In this document: piece by piece, positions 41,887 to 55,142 of the stretch | How positions within the stretch are numbered: the stretch's first letter is position 1 | Layout of the letters: each line of letters opens with the position of its first letter | Notes under the pieces: generated by a model | The model's database searches: none | What the model was told of the DNA's origin: nothing | Seen by the model: the letters and a program-made list of their open reading frames with translations, nothing else | Program-made: the position numbers and the translations under genes | Assembly: GCF_019649055.1 (NCBI RefSeq) | Contig: NW_026570368.1 | Coordinates: 124,001-188,000, forward strand | Reading direction: 5' to 3' | From: Paramacrobiotus metropolitanus | Lineage: Eukaryota; Tardigrada; Eutardigrada; Parachela; Macrobiotidae | DNA: 64,000 nt

Positions 41887-44442
41887 TCAGTATTCTTTTC
41901 CGAATTTATTCTGTAGCAGTTCTTCATCTTGTGCGGATAACGCAACGGCCGACCAGGGTCCGTCGCGCGTGGTATCATAAACTTCGATGTAATATTCGGT
42001 TTCACCTTTCGCATTTTCGCCGCCGCATACATATATGCGTTCGTTGACAACGACAGCTGAATGTCCGCTTCGTGGGTGTTGCAGTGGTTGAATATCCTCC
42101 CAATTGTTAGTTCTAGTGTTGAAGCGTATGCAGTGGCCAGTTGTAGCATAAACGGCTTTCTCATCCGGGAAACTTCCACCAAGTGTGTAAATATACCTGT
42201 CCATGACAGCCACACCAAACTGGAACCCAAGTTTTGGAAGTCTCGCTAAAAATTTCCAGGCATCCGCTATCGGATCATAACGATGCAGCTGGATCTTACT
42301 CTTGCTTTCTTCAGAGCATGCACAGAGTATCCTTCCTTCGAACTCAGCCACGGCTTTCCACACACACCATGGTCTGTAACGAAATCGATGCTTCACTACA
42401 AAGAAGCTAGAACGAAACTTGTTACGAATCGTCTTCTAAAATGCCTTTGGAAAGCGAAAATAAAAAGTTCGGAGGAAAATCCACTCTATTCAGATTACTA
42501 ATTACGACACCGAGCACATTTACCCCTTGCTCACCTTTTAAATGGAGGTTGCCTCACATATCGTAGGACCGTTTCATATGATTTTGTATTGGCGTTCCAC
42601 ATTATGTTTTTCGCTTGAAACAGTTCAGTAAAACGGTCGAAATAGTAAGCCGTGGTTCCAGACACAACCATACTGCGACAGTATGCGGATCCGTTGCATG
42701 TAGGTAGACGGAAGAAACGCCACGTGCCTTCCAAGACATTCCAGAGATAAATTCTGTGTTCATCATCAGGGCATCGAAATCCTAGTTCTCCAGTCAAAAT
42801 CGTTAGCCGGGAAAAACAAAATTTTACCTTGAAGTATACCGGCATCTCAAGAATTCGAATTCGTTCTGTCGCTGAGTCCAACGTTACCACTTTAACAATG
42901 TTCGACATTCCATCCCATTTCATTACAACAACTTCAAGGGTGGCATTTCCAATCGTTGCCATGATTTCTGATTCAGTGGCTCCAGTAACTGAGATTTTGT
43001 GCAACAGCGCTGCGGACGACAATCTTTCATTGGGATTCGACTGTAGGCACTGCCTAATACAGGATGCTAAATTATGTGGGATCTTATCATCCACAACCGG
43101 AACATAGCCATCCATTATTAACGCCGCAAACTGATTTTTCGCATTATTTGCTAAACTGACCTGTTGTTTTGTGTTTTTCAGCATTTTTTCAGCAGTCTTT
43201 ATGCCTAGAAAGCATTCAGCGATCTCCAGCATGATGCAGCCTAAACTCCAGATATCCGTTTTGCGTCCTGGATTTTCTGTTCCACACTGACCGATGAATT
43301 TTTTCAGCATCTCTGGTGACATGTAGCGCACAGTTCCACGCAACGGGGAAATGTCCCCGGAACACGTCATGCTACCTTCCATGAGCACTAGATCGTCCAA
43401 ATCGCCGATGAGCAGCATTGTGTCGCCTCCTGGCAGACATTTTACGAGGATGTTTCCCGGTTTCAAATCCCCGTGTATGATTTCCTGACGATGCAAGAAA
43501 TCTACTCCCACTGTGATGTCTTTAATGTATCGGGCAACGACTTTGTAGTTGTTCACAGCGCGTTCTGCTCCTTCCCGAATTTGCTTTAAAAGAGATGCCA
43601 GGTCACCTGCAAGAGGCTTTTGTCAGGTCACCTGCAAGAGGCTTTTGCTTAAGAAAACGGTAAACACTGCAAAGTGTGCATTCGAATGTGCATACGAACA
43701 GCGTTTAGTCTCCCATTCATGTCCAATACGGTTTCACACGATTTTTGGCAAATGACTATAATTACATCGGCGGATAGAAAAATGAATTCTTTATCGGTTT
43801 CTGTGTAATTAAGGATGGACTTTTCGGGCGGAAATTCACCTTGTCCTTAACTAAAAAATTTTGACTGCCGTTCGTCTTCACTTAGTTCAACTTGAATGTT
43901 TGACTTGGGATTGAGCCTTGAACCACCTTTTTTCTTCGGATTCTTAGTTCCTACGTAGGTTTCTTACTTTCGCGGTCTTCCTTATTTCTTAGGTTACTTA
44001 GGCGTTTGTTGTGGATTTTTTCAATTTATAGCTTATTCTTAGCGTTTCTTAGGTTTCTGCACCAAATTTCTACATAATGTCAACTCACGGTTGCATCGCT
44101 CCATCATCATTCCATTTTTATTCCACCTCCGGCTGTTTTAATGCTGATTTGGTGATAGCGCACAAGATGTGGGTGCAGTAATTGAGAAAGTTTTCTTAAC
44201 TTGGCGAGCATTTTTTCCCAATATGTTGCATTCGTTACAATGTCCCAGTTGGAATCGAGATGAACGGCTTTAACAGCCACATTAATTTCTCCTCTATAAT
44301 CACCGCGTTCCGTAACGATACCCTTAAACACAGTTCCAAATTTTCCTGTTCCTATAAAAGCATTGTGAAAGTACCGGTACTGGCAATTACTGCCAAAAGT
44401 ATGAATTACGCGCTCTTCTGATTCAGGGGATCCAGGATCCAT
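41887..44442 (-). CDS. Protein kinase fused to a Kelch-type beta-propeller (possibly frameshifted)
   Basis: Exons are 44,442-44,089, 43,606-42,535 and 42,373-41,887, joined at GT/AG sites. Exon 1 has the glycine loop GTGKFGTVFKG and VAVKAV with the ATP-binding Lys. Exon 2 has HGDLKPGNIL (HRD-type loop with Gly for Arg), GDLDDL in place of DFG, RYMSPEML and DIWSLGCIMLEI, so catalytic Lys and Asp residues are present. After the kinase come propeller repeats (FFRLPTC..., then exon 3 RYDPIADAWKFLARLP, IYTLGGSFPDEK, NTRTNNWEDIQPL, RIYVCGGENAKGE, VYDTTRDGPW). Exon 1 ends one base out of frame relative to a related fragment at 51.9 kb; the change is a single missing base near 44,110. So it is either a recent pseudogene or a sequence error. 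Several decayed relatives lie at 46.9-61 kb. Confidence 0.78.
43602..43646. repeat. Tandem duplication of a splice acceptor
   Basis: GTCACCTGCAAGAGGCTTTTG occurs twice head to tail, duplicating the TTGCAG acceptor of kinase exon 2. Confidence 0.75.
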
Positions 44443-45665
44443 TTTGTAAATTTTATTGATAAAAATTGTGGAAAGCTCTGCAGCCTGTACAATTTTGAAT
44501 TGGAAAACCCTTATTACTACAGTATCTCCAGTTCAGCATGGCGTCGATTTCTTGAACGTACAACCGTGAATAAAATCAGTTAAATACTTAGCGGCATTTA
44601 GCGATTAGATAACAAGCGACTAGCTTTACACTTTACTAAATAATGTGTTCCGACTGCCGATCATAACGCTTGCGGATTTGTGTTCTACAATCATATCAGA
44701 GATATGCCTAAACAAAACACCAACAGAGCGTGTCCTACGGAAGTCACCCTTAGGAGCGTAGACTGATCAGGAATAAATGCGAAAAAAACCTGAAAGGTTT
44801 TTCTTCCGTGCCGCAGCCGGGTCCAGATCACCCTAACCATTTAATGCTTGCTATAATACCGCCAATCACTGCGATGCGGCACCTGTTTTTTCCGCGAAAG
44901 GTAATCTGTCATATAGGGATCACTTGTACCTCCTGCGACACTGCACGTTTCGTTTGCACTGGCATTGTCCGGTATTCCCATGATACCGTTCATGTACACC
45001 CCGTATGAGCACTGACTGTTATTTGTATCTATTCAAAAAATAAACCGTGCATAAACAGCGGCAACAAGGATGGACTAAATTGGACATGGCATAGATTTTA
45101 TGCTGATTTCGCTTTGTGCGTAAGTATCAAGTGTTAGCACTACGCAGTACCACAACGACTTCATTACCGGATGGTTCACCGATGGAGAATTTCGTTCCCA
45201 GAAAAAAATAAAGACATCAACCATCGCAGATTTCCCAAAGCCCTGCAATGCAGCATCGTGCTGGAATGCAGATTCAGCATGTAGACAGTTTTCAAGAGAT
45301 ACAAGACAAAATTTGTTCAGTACTTACGGTTAGTGCAACTACAGACCTTTATAGTGGTTATTCTGCCACATAAAATGACACAAATAATCTTCTCCACTTC
45401 ATTGTTTTCATTGGCATTTCATTGTATTATTGAAAGAATCCCCGTATTTGAAGTGATTTATCAAAATGACTTAATATTGAAACGGACACTTCTTAATGTG
45501 CACCGCCACAAAGAAGTCTGTTTCAAGCGAAAAGTTTGCCCAACTAAAAAAAAGCAGATTAAAAACTCAGTGTACGTAATACTAATGGAGTAAAAGTGCA
45601 AAACACGATGAATGCTCGTTCCACAGACGTATAGACAGTTCACAGGCTAAACCAGTTGCACCACG

Positions 45666-46130
45666 TCAATACGGTCTAATGTAGAACGAAAAAGCACGCA
45701 GAATGTCCAGTGTTGCGTTGACGATGGTGGTGGGAATCTTAGAAATCGCCGGGCCGATGACATTCTCACACGGTTCACACACCGGATAATTACAGAAGCC
45801 AACGCGACATGCATCGCAGTATTGACCAGCAATGTTGTCGTTCTTGCATTTGCAGTAGCCGGTCACTTCATTGCAAATACCGCTGCCAGCGCCCTCTGTA
45901 ACGCACCAACAATCCGTACAACCGTGCGCATTCAAGTCGTACGTTCCCGGTTTGCAGCGATCGCAAGTGCGTCCCAGGACATTGGGACCGCATTGACACT
46001 GTCCTGTGATCGCTTTACACGATGGTGCTGGCAATTCGTTGGAGTAATACTGTGTTCCGTGAAGGTTACAGTCACAATTCACGCAAGCGTTGCTAGCGTT
46101 CAAATACATTCCATTTGGGCAGCGGAGGCC
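45666..46130 (-). CDS. Laminin-type EGF repeat exon, partial
   Basis: The exon appears to start at about 46,130 after a TTTTTGCAG acceptor and ends at a stop at 45,666. It carries two or more laminin-EGF modules with regular cysteines (CDCNLHGT, GQCQCGPNVLGRTCDRC, GYCKCKNDNIAGQYCDAC). Such repeats occur in extracellular matrix proteins and receptors. No signal peptide or upstream exon is visible within a kilobase, so it is a gene fragment, a 3' terminal exon or a relic. Confidence 0.65.
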   Translation of the reverse strand, partial: GLRCPNGMYLNASNACVNCDCNLHGTQYYSNELPAPSCKAITGQCQCGPNVLGRTCDRCKPGTYDLNAHGCTDCWCVTEGAGSGICNEVTGYCKCKNDNIAGQYCDACRVGFCNYPVCEPCENVIGPAISKIPTTIVNATLDILRAFSFYIRPY

Positions 46131-46945
46131 ATCTGCAAAAACCGCAAGAAATTCGTGCTAGAAGGGGATGGACCAAAGGTCCGGGGAAATGCTTAACTGC
46201 CGACACACAAACCTATAGCGTTAGTACAGTACTTCACACTTTACGGTGCTACCTGATGACCAAGGTTTGCCGACGGAAAAGTCTGTTTCCAGTAAGACAA
46301 AACACACCAGCCAAGTCAGACACTTCCATGCTTTGCAATGCAGCATCGTATTAAGATGTTAATATCAAATCCACTAACTAATATTCCACTATCGGAGTGC
46401 TAGAACTATCCTTGCTGTTAGAATTATACAAGTATAACAAATGTGCCGGTATTTATATTATGCATTGCAGTTTTTACGGTGTCATTAGCGACGTTTACCT
46501 AGTTTCCAGCAGACTGTCAGGCGTATTTCATGGCGGAATCATGTTTTGCCCGCGGTAATAATACGCACGTCTTTAAACTGGAAAACAACATAGTACACTT
46601 ACAGTATAAATATTTTTGTCATTGAATCAACACACATCGTGAAGTCAGATCAACCACATCAACTAAAAAATATTCCAATAAATACATTTGTTACTGGTAA
46701 CGCTTTGCTTTTAGCGATTTTCTTATTGATCCAAAATTTGCCGTCGAATATGATGAAAGATCGTTGAGACATAACCTGAACTAATTTAATTTTCAAGTGG
46801 CTGCGATATGGAAAAATTGTATATGAAAAATGTAAGAAAAATTTGAGAAATTATATGAAAAAATTAATGGAAAAAATGTATGGAAGAATGTGCATATGAA
46901 AAAATTTACAGTTTCATCGGCTTGAGAATTACGTTGAAAAACTGA

Positions 46946-47400
46946 CGATTTCCAAAATTCCAGGATTGGTATGGTACGACTGCCGTGCCGGGTTTATTTA
47001 CATTATTGGTGAAAATATTTCCGACGGATATGTAATGATTTACCATCCTGATGTTCCTGATAGATATATCAGTGGCGAATATGTAAATATTCGTGGCAAA
47101 AAATACGCTTACGCACCGAAACTTCGAAGGAAGAAAATTATAACAGCCCACTGTACAACACGTCGTACACGTGTTAACACTGGAAGTAAAATTTGGGAGG
47201 ATATTCACCCGCTGCAACAACAGAGGTGCCTCCATCAGCTTGTATCGTTAACTAGTGCATATATGTCTACGGCGGTAGAAATGCTGTAGGCACTGGCGAA
47301 TATTCTATCGACGTCTGCGATACCACCCGCAAATGGCCGCAATGGACCCTGGTCGATCGTTGCCTTGTCCACGGTAAATGGAGAACTGCTGCGGCACATG
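46946..47400 (+). pseudogene. Kelch-domain relic of the kinase-Kelch family
   Basis: The translation includes FIYIIGENIS, NTGSKIWEDIHPLQQQRC and, after a stop at 47,287 and a frame change, GTGEYSIDVCDTTRK. These align with IYTLGG, NTRTNNWEDIQPLQHPRS and ETEYYIEVYDTTRD of the gene at 41.9-44.4 kb. Orientation is opposite to that gene. Broken by stops and shifts. Confidence 0.7.
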
Positions 47401-47440
47401 ATTGGTAACCGTGATTCGTGAACATCCACACTACGGATCA

Positions 47441-48834
47441 ACAGCCCACGCCTATGTCGAAGCGTACTGTATATTCGCTGATTATTGGTGTAATGCTAAT
47501 TCTTGACTTCGACAAACTTCAGACTACTGGCTGAACGAACTCTCGGCCACGGTACCGTAGCGCTCACATCGTACGTGCGAAATTTGGAAAAAAAGTGTGG
47601 CTTATAAGTGCGAACAGTAATACTTCAGTTTCTAAATAGCGACGACGCGGATACGCCGCTACGAAGTGCAAAAAAAAATTGGCTTCGGCTATTTGCCAGC
47701 CATCAGGTGAGAAGTAATATGATGACGTTTACGTAGTTGTGAATTCATAGTATTAAGATCAAATTGTCGAAAGATTGGAGCATAATCACGAGCGATTAAT
47801 ATTATTCTGTATACGCTTACGCTGCACCACTGCGCTGAGTTGATATTAACTATTTTGGTGTCGCGAGTGAGAAATCCAAGATATCAACGACGCCGAGTAA
47901 TTTATGTCAAAATAAATACCAACCTAAGGCCGCCCACCTATGGCACCAATGGTAATAGACTAGTCAAAATAATAATATAACAAGCCCAGCACGGATGAAT
48001 ACTGTCTAAGGATTTCGAGCATGTAAAAAGGTTAACTGCATATGTATTAAATAATGGCACGATGTTTACTACAATAAGGAGGCACGAACAAAATAAACAG
48101 GCGTGAGCAGAACCTGTTATTTTTGCTAATTCGCAGTTCGCTAATCTCAATGACAATTCGATATAATAACACATAGTAACAATCTGGGAATTTACAAACA
48201 GCCCATGTTAAGACAATGGCCACCATGGTAACAAGCTTTTGAGTGACCACTGGACTGTAGGGATTGGGCTTTCCAGAAATTTGAAGATGCAGGATTACTC
48301 TCGACACTGAGAGGATTCTGTAGAACTTTAGAGCGTGCAGATTGGATGTGTAGAACGGGAGAACATTGAGTACAACGGCAAAGTGTCGAGGACCCTTGTT
48401 ACTTAGATAGTATTCATATAACTACAAACAATCGCCTTTCGATAATAGAAAAGCCAATGTAGTAATACACGTGTTTTAATGGTATGCGTGCAGAGCAGTG
48501 TAGTTATCTACATCCGTAACCTCTTATACATGCTAAGCAGACGACCACGATGATCGGGCGAACGGATGGTCCGATTTTGACGCGATAAAGTGCGCCGGAA
48601 TCGTCGCAACGTTGCGAGTGACATAGGGACACTGCGAATATTGTGTGCCTCAAGAGGGCAAGACAGCCCCCAAAAAACGACTTGTTGCTATGGGCCTCCA
48701 TAGACATACATGAGCTAACGCAGAGCGACAAAGACAAATCGCGCCTGTCGGCCTCGCTTCGCTAACAATTCATGCAACAATTGTAAATGCGCAACAAAAT
48801 AACATTATGAGCCTGGCGTTTCAAAATACCTAAT
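47441..48834. other. Gene-free stretch
   Basis: Only short frames without motifs; no RNA gene or clear repeat seen. Confidence 0.35.
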
Positions 48835-48864
48835 CATCTTAGGTTCTGTTTACTAAGCTTTCTT

Positions 48865-49030
48865 GGATGTCTTCGGATTCCTTGATTTCTTAGGTTTCTT
48901 AGGTTTCTTAGGTTTCTTAAGTTTCTTAGGTTTCTTAGGTTTCTTAGGTTTCTTAGGTCTCTTAGGTTCCTTATGTTTCTGAGGATTCTTATAGTTTCTT
49001 ATGTTTCTTAGGTTTCCTCAGATTTATTAT
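48865..49030. repeat. Minisatellite of TTCTTAGGTT units
   Basis: About 12 units of TTCTTAGGT(T) with variants. Similar short arrays occur at 43,910-44,060 (inside the kinase intron) and near 50,970. Confidence 0.85.
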
Positions 49031-49035
49031 ATTTT

Positions 49036-51640
49036 CAGTTTTCTTGAGCGGCCGGAATTAAGCTAGGGCGAAAGTTCGAAACTAATATGCGGCACGAAAT
49101 TCATGTACGGATGTAGATCCCGTAAACTGGTTATATGAATACTATACATCTCTTGCAGGTTTTCTGCCTCTCCTCTTTGTTCGCTATGATCTCAGCTCCC
49201 ACTCATCCAATTTTCTCGCTTTAAAATGTTCTGGGAACCGCTCGGCCTGGCGGGTGATCTAAGACTAATCGTTGTTTGCTATATGCAGAGCCTCAAGCCC
49301 AGTGGTCACTTGAAAGCTTGTTACCATGGATGCCATAGGGCTAACATGGGCTAGTCTGTTACCACGGTCACAGTACACTGTATGTACTACTCAATCAGCT
49401 CAAACATGAAACAGCTTTGGCTTCTCCTCTGTGTTTCTTGCAGTATTTCACTTGATCATTGTGACACTGTCGCACCTTGCGGCCCAATGCACTGAGCTGT
49501 ATCAACAGTTCGGTCAATCTCGCAGCCTAGTTTACTAAACAGTAATACTACGACGTAATTCTGCGACTACTATTAACAATACATCCTAACTCACTTATTT
49601 ACAGTACCTAGTCGTAAGCCAATATTCATCCGTGCTCAGCTTGTAAATAACACATCCATATCTACTTACAGCATAACATGATTACTGTGGTAATACTGCA
49701 ACTCTTGAATTATGTTCGCTACGGGAACGCGTCATGGAAACAACGCTACGGCGTCACCTCAATGAACAGCATGATGTTATCATAGGATTCCTTCACGTAG
49801 TGTTTTAATCTATAGAGGATTACTGCAGCCTTGGTTTCTACTAATGAAGTAAAGGCAGTTACTTTCCATTTTCAATTTATCATATACTACAAGACTACAA
49901 GTACCATACGTACGTTTTATCATATTCCTGGGCGGCTTGGCTAATGATGGCACACCCCTGGTGAGGCCAACTCTAAACTAGAGAGCACCGTGTAGCAACA
50001 GATTCTGTATATGAAAATCTTGCTAGATCAAATTACTCTTTGATCTTTAAACTTGCACAAGCCAATGCCATATTTCCACTTAAACTCAGAATTTTTAATC
50101 TTAAGCGGTCCATACGGTCGCACTGAAATAATACAAGGTCGCTGAGAAATACTGTAAAATAATCACTATACGAGAAGATTTCTTGCATCGCAAAGGAGTA
50201 ATACACGGACACCTGAACCGGAAAACTTTCTGGCAAATTAGTTGGCAGAAGACCACAAAATTGCCGCTTGTACGAATTGTCGGTTAACCATTATGTCCTT
50301 CAGCAAAACGTCGTCAGCAAGTTGTCGGTCAGCAACATAGCAGTCCGAAAAGTCCCGGTATGCCACAAAAGGACAAAATGTGGCTCATAGATGATCTGAA
50401 CGGTTTAGTTCACATGCAAGAAACACCGACGTGTCCCGGATGCATATCTGAACTAATGCAGTTCGCAAAGCATTTTAATCGGCAAACTGAATCTTGATAA
50501 AGGCGATCGATATATTTTCCATGTTGCTATCTGACCGCTACTCTAGGTAGAGTAACGTACAATAATGTTAGTATCGTATTCGCATACAGTACGCATCGAG
50601 CTCTACCGACCAATAGGAAAGTTCTGAAAGCAGTTGGATCGAGTGCAGCTAGTTAGCATGCAGTCGCCGACTTGGGCGGTTGAGCGTTTCCGGTCTGATG
50701 CAGGTTTTGCTTGACCGCTTCGGCCGCGCTACGTTTTGGCCACATGCTCTCACTTCGGCACCATACAGTTCGCCATGCTCACTTCGGTCCGTACTTTATT
50801 CGGCCACCGTTATTTTGCCAACATGACATTTCGGCTTTTATCTTTCTTGTTTCAAGTTGTTACTTAATGTTTTGTTGTAAATCGTAAGCTGCTTACTTCC
50901 AATTTACAAGAGGCTCCCAGACAATCCTAGCTTTTTTTAAAAGAGAAACTATTTGTTTTTGTCATTCTTTTTTAGGTTTTCTAGGTGTCTTTGGTTTTTC
51001 AGAATTTAGATTACACGTTTTCGTTTTCTTCTGTGACGAGAATTTTTTGAATTATGAAAGTCTAATGATGAACTGAAGCTGCAAGTGAAAGTGGGATAAT
51101 CTGTCTTCTGTTCCAGCAAAATAGTTAGCTTCTTTTTCTGAGTATCCGTGTTCTGTTATCAATTAGAAACAAAACTCATGTCACACACATTATAGTTGTG
51201 CGTCATTGCGGAACCGTAAACACGCTTTGTTTATAGATATTAGCTATATTTGTTGGCTTATTTCCTAATAAAAGTAAGTACTAATGAAATTTTATATTAA
51301 CAGAAAAAAGTTGGCAACAATGCATCGACGCAATCGTGTAATCTTCTTACTAGGCTGAAGTCTGCAAATTTTTCAATTATTAACAATTAACATCAACGTT
51401 AATTAACACTCAGCCCAAATGTAATGTGGTCGAATGCGAGTGGTGGCCGAAATTAGCGTAACCGAAGTGTGAGTAAATGGCCGAAATCATCAATGCCAAC
51501 CGTATCGGCATCTGGTTCGGTCCGAATGCATAGTCAGATCTCGGATGCGCTTACGAACACGATTTCAATCCGTGTTCGTATTCGGTTCCGTATTCGTAGT
51601 GTTCAGATTGCTTTCTACTTTTTGCAGTATAACAGATAAT
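49036..51640. other. Gene-free stretch
   Basis: No recognisable coding or structural feature apart from a short poly-pyrimidine/TTAGG-like patch near 50,970. A possible isolated exon follows at 51,666-51,747 (coding LKNDKEWIQAHPLLEEF, flanked by TTACAG and GTACGT). Confidence 0.35.
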
Positions 51641-51904
51641 TAATAAATGTTTGTGATCGTTACAGGAGTGCTCAAGAACGATAAGGAGTGGATTCAAGCG
51701 CATCCATTATTAGAAGAGTTTCTGTTACCACAAATCTCGAACAGCAGGTACGTCTTGTGCGTTATGCTGGTGGTAATGACAACAGTCGCCCGTTGTCGTC
51801 GTGGCAGCGCCTACCGATTATGCTGTGACCATTGCCATACACATTATAATAAAACCTCGGTGCCATCAACGTTATAACTGTAATAATAATGGTGCTTGTA
51901 CTTT

Positions 51905-51950
51905 GTACTTTAAGACGCCGGCGGAATGACCATGGAAATTGTGATGGAGC
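51905..51950 (+). pseudogene. Kinase exon fragment
   Basis: Reads GGMTMEIVMERCS followed by a GTGAGTT donor, matching the end of kinase exon 1 at 44.1 kb including the donor. It keeps the frame that the 44.1-kb copy has lost. No other kinase sequence adjoins it. Confidence 0.6.
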
Positions 51951-53584
51951 GCTGCAGCTGTGAGTTAGCCCTGTCCTACGACATACCTGCTAGCGAATTA
52001 CAGCTGTTGGGGTACGCAGTTTATCGACTGCAGAGGTATTTGTAACTCTATCTCCTACTTCCAGTGGACTTCAAAAAGGTGTTACATTCGGTCCGCGACC
52101 GACAATGTATTAGTCAAGACCAATAAATTGACCAATAAACTGGAAACATGCAACTGAGCACAGACTCCTGCTGAATTCAAACAGTTGCGGCGCGCTCACT
52201 TCTGAACGGAACCATCAACCGATATCTCAAACGAAAGACAAAAAAATGACAATAATTTTGATACCAAACAAGTCGTTTTTATGGGATCTGAAAGAAAATC
52301 GAGGCAACCAAATTTTCTCGTAGTTAAAGCAAAAAATTTGAATGAACGGTTTGGCTTCGATTTTCACGCAGAAATAGTAAGTATGCTTTGTCGAATATGG
52401 TACGAGTATATGACAGTTTGCACACCATGTTTAAAGGTCAAATGGAAAATTAGGCCTATTCAGTTACGAGCGCGTACTGCAGAATAATCAGCAGAATTAT
52501 TTGTGAACATTCTGTAGCTTCAGGAAATTTGAACGTGTGGGTGGTCGGTTGTTCAAAATTAAAGACAGCGCAAATGACTGGTTTATGAGAAAAGCCGTAG
52601 TACGTATACACTATACATATATACCTCTAACGAGTCTAACTTTATGCTGCGGCTGGCACATATTTGGTGATCTTTGAGCCTGGTTGTGGTTAACTTGGAT
52701 GAAATCTATTTGTAGACTTGTAGCAACTTCGTCGACTTGGCAAACTTGGTAAGCTTTCTACCAGTTACTATGGTTTTAGTGTAGTCTGTTAGAAATTGCG
52801 CCTTTATTCTGCAATCTTCAAATTCGAAGTGAAATTCAAGTTAACAAAGCTTTCGCGCATAATCACTAAATTGTTTATTTTTACCGCGGCCCATGTTGCT
52901 GCTGTCATCATACAGATCTTCCAAATTTGGGATCACAGATTTGATTTGCAGATCCACGTCCGTCTTTACAGATGCAAGTACTGCTGAGCGAACTGAGATC
53001 CTCAGAGTTTTACAAATTTAATCGTCAAAACTATGGAAAGTGAATTTCCAGAAATATCTTATAACTTGGAAGACACGCGAAGCCACACGTTCCAACTGGA
53101 AAGTCGCCCTGCCGTTTAACCAAGACTTGAAATAGTGTCCATTAATAGAGAAGGTCTGCATCATTGAAATATAGATATTTGTATCGAGTTGATCTGTTTG
53201 AACTTCAAACCGTTCGTGCACACAGCGCTTTGCAGGTTTCCGGCATCATATCTGTAGCTGTGTGCAGTAACCTGAAAATTTTCAAGGAAACAAGGACGTT
53301 TCGGTGTCGAATGGTTAGGAGGTATTCTCGACGGCGTACTTTCACCGGAAGCGGCAGTGTTTGTTCCGCCACAAATGCAGTGCGCTTGTATGCGCTAAGT
53401 CGATTTCTCACCATCGAGCAAGAGAGGTGTGCGTAAAGACTATTAAGTACATTTACACTACTGGTACATTACACTTCGACTAAGCGTAGCACTGTCTTTC
53501 CAAAGCATTTCGGCTACAAAACTTTACGTTTTCCGTCATTTTACAAGCTTCTTAACACCTTGCCCTCCACGTTGGCACTTTGAA

Positions 53585-54475
53585 ATGTCCCAACACACCG
53601 CGTTGCTGACAGCTTTATTGCGCTTTTCGAGTGATTTAACTAACCGCTCACTAAGTGTCAATGATCAGCCGACAGCCAGCAACATCACCACCATCACCCA
53701 TATGTACTTCATTGGGAATGTAAACGCCACCAATCAGCCAGTGCACTTAACACCAAAGTGAACACCCTCCGTCGTCGGCCACCTCCTAGTCTCCTCCACC
53801 GGCGTTCTCCGGACCTCCGCCGTCCTCGCCCGCTTCCTGCGCCTCCATCTCCTCCATCGCTGCCTTCAGCGACTACATCCTGCACCTCCTCCTAGTGGAT
53901 CTCCTCTGGTTCCTCCTCGCCGCCCCCGCCACCCTCTTCAGTGAGCTCTATTCCGGCTGGCCCCTGCCCAACTCCGCCTGCAGTGGCGCCCTCTACGTGC
54001 AGTGGACGCTGAGCCAGCTGTATCCCTCCAGCCACTTCCGCATCAGTCTCAACCGCTTCTGGGCGCTCACCTTTCCCCTCAACTACCGCCGTACCCACAC
54101 CGCTTTCACCGCCGGGATCCTGTGTCTCCTCCCGTGTGTCATCTGTCCAGTCATAGTCCTCCCCGGGATCATTTTCGACGCGGCACTATACCATCTCCCG
54201 CCGGAGATGTATGGCTGTACGGGGAACCCCTCCACCCTGATTTAGAGGCGTTCGACGGAGATCCAGAGTCTGAGTTGGGAGGGATGGGTGGTGGTGGTCG
54301 GCGGCTATCCTTTACTCTAATACCGGCGTCGGACGCACCACATCGCTGGCCGCCCGTCCATCAAACCGGTGAGAAGCGCCACCTCCCGTATCACGACGTA
54401 TGCACCGGTGGCTGGCAACCGAGGGTGGTCTCGGTCCTTCGCGGGACTGATGGTGTTAACCTTTAGCGTAGTCTG
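53585..54475 (+). pseudogene. Rhodopsin-like GPCR, broken copy 1
   Basis: From the ATG at 53,585 the frame gives an extracellular-type N-terminus with several N-glycosylation sites, then a TGA where the sister copy has Trp (after HLTPK). Receptor sequence continues, changes frame near 53,860, and shows TM2 (YILHLLLVDLLWFLLAA), TM3 with NRFWALTFPLNYRR in place of DRY, and TM4 (CVICPVIVLPGIIFDAALY), stopping at 54,243. A later piece at 54,400-54,475 looks like TM6 (RSFAGLMVLTFSVVC). It pairs as an inverted duplicate with the copy at 55.1-56.0 kb. Confidence 0.75.
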
Positions 54476-55142
54476 CTGCTGGTATTTTTAGTTGCAAACT
54501 TTAGTGCTCCTCCTTCGCAAAATCTCCTGTATACGACGATCTCGCCGCTGACCGGCAAGTACAGAAGCTGCTCCTCATCCCTTACAAAGTCTACTCACGA
54601 TATGCTGCATTTGTTTTTACTGACCAACTTCAATGCCAAATGTGGGAATTAATTAACCTAATAATTAGCCATTCCAAGATGACTTAGAAAATGCAATGTC
54701 CTGCAGGTTTTTGCAGGTTACTTACTGCGCCTGCAGGTTACGTACTGCGCAGTGCTGTAATGCCGGAAGTGTGTAAGTGGTGTGCATGGGATCACTTGCT
54801 TTAGTCTTATGCGCAATGAAGCGCGCTTTTACAAATGCACCGGCAAAATACTCGTGATAAAGCTTATTCATCGCGCCATGCGTACGAGCGTACGAACGTA
54901 TGATTTGTGCTAAACCAGTACGTGTAGGTGGACTAATCAGCAGGAAGTGGGCGCTTGTGTGCTCGGGTCAGACGTTAATGTGATCATAGAGTAATCTTAT
55001 AAAGTACGAGTGATTATAACTACTTGGAAATGCTTTTATTGCGGGATAGTGCAGCCTGTGTCCAGGAACGGTTTTATTAGTAAGAGTACGAAGTGCACTG
55101 CGTGCTTAAGTTAGCGATCTAATGCGTGATGCTGTGTTTGAC

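Noticed and set aside
46906-47235. Minus-strand frame over the Kelch relic
   Set aside because: It is the antisense shadow of the plus-strand Kelch-like sequence, which aligns to a real paralogue.
48865-49030. Telomeric repeat
   Set aside because: TTAGG-like core but the unit is a 10-mer TTCTTAGGTT, imperfect and internal, with similar patches elsewhere in non-telomeric DNA.
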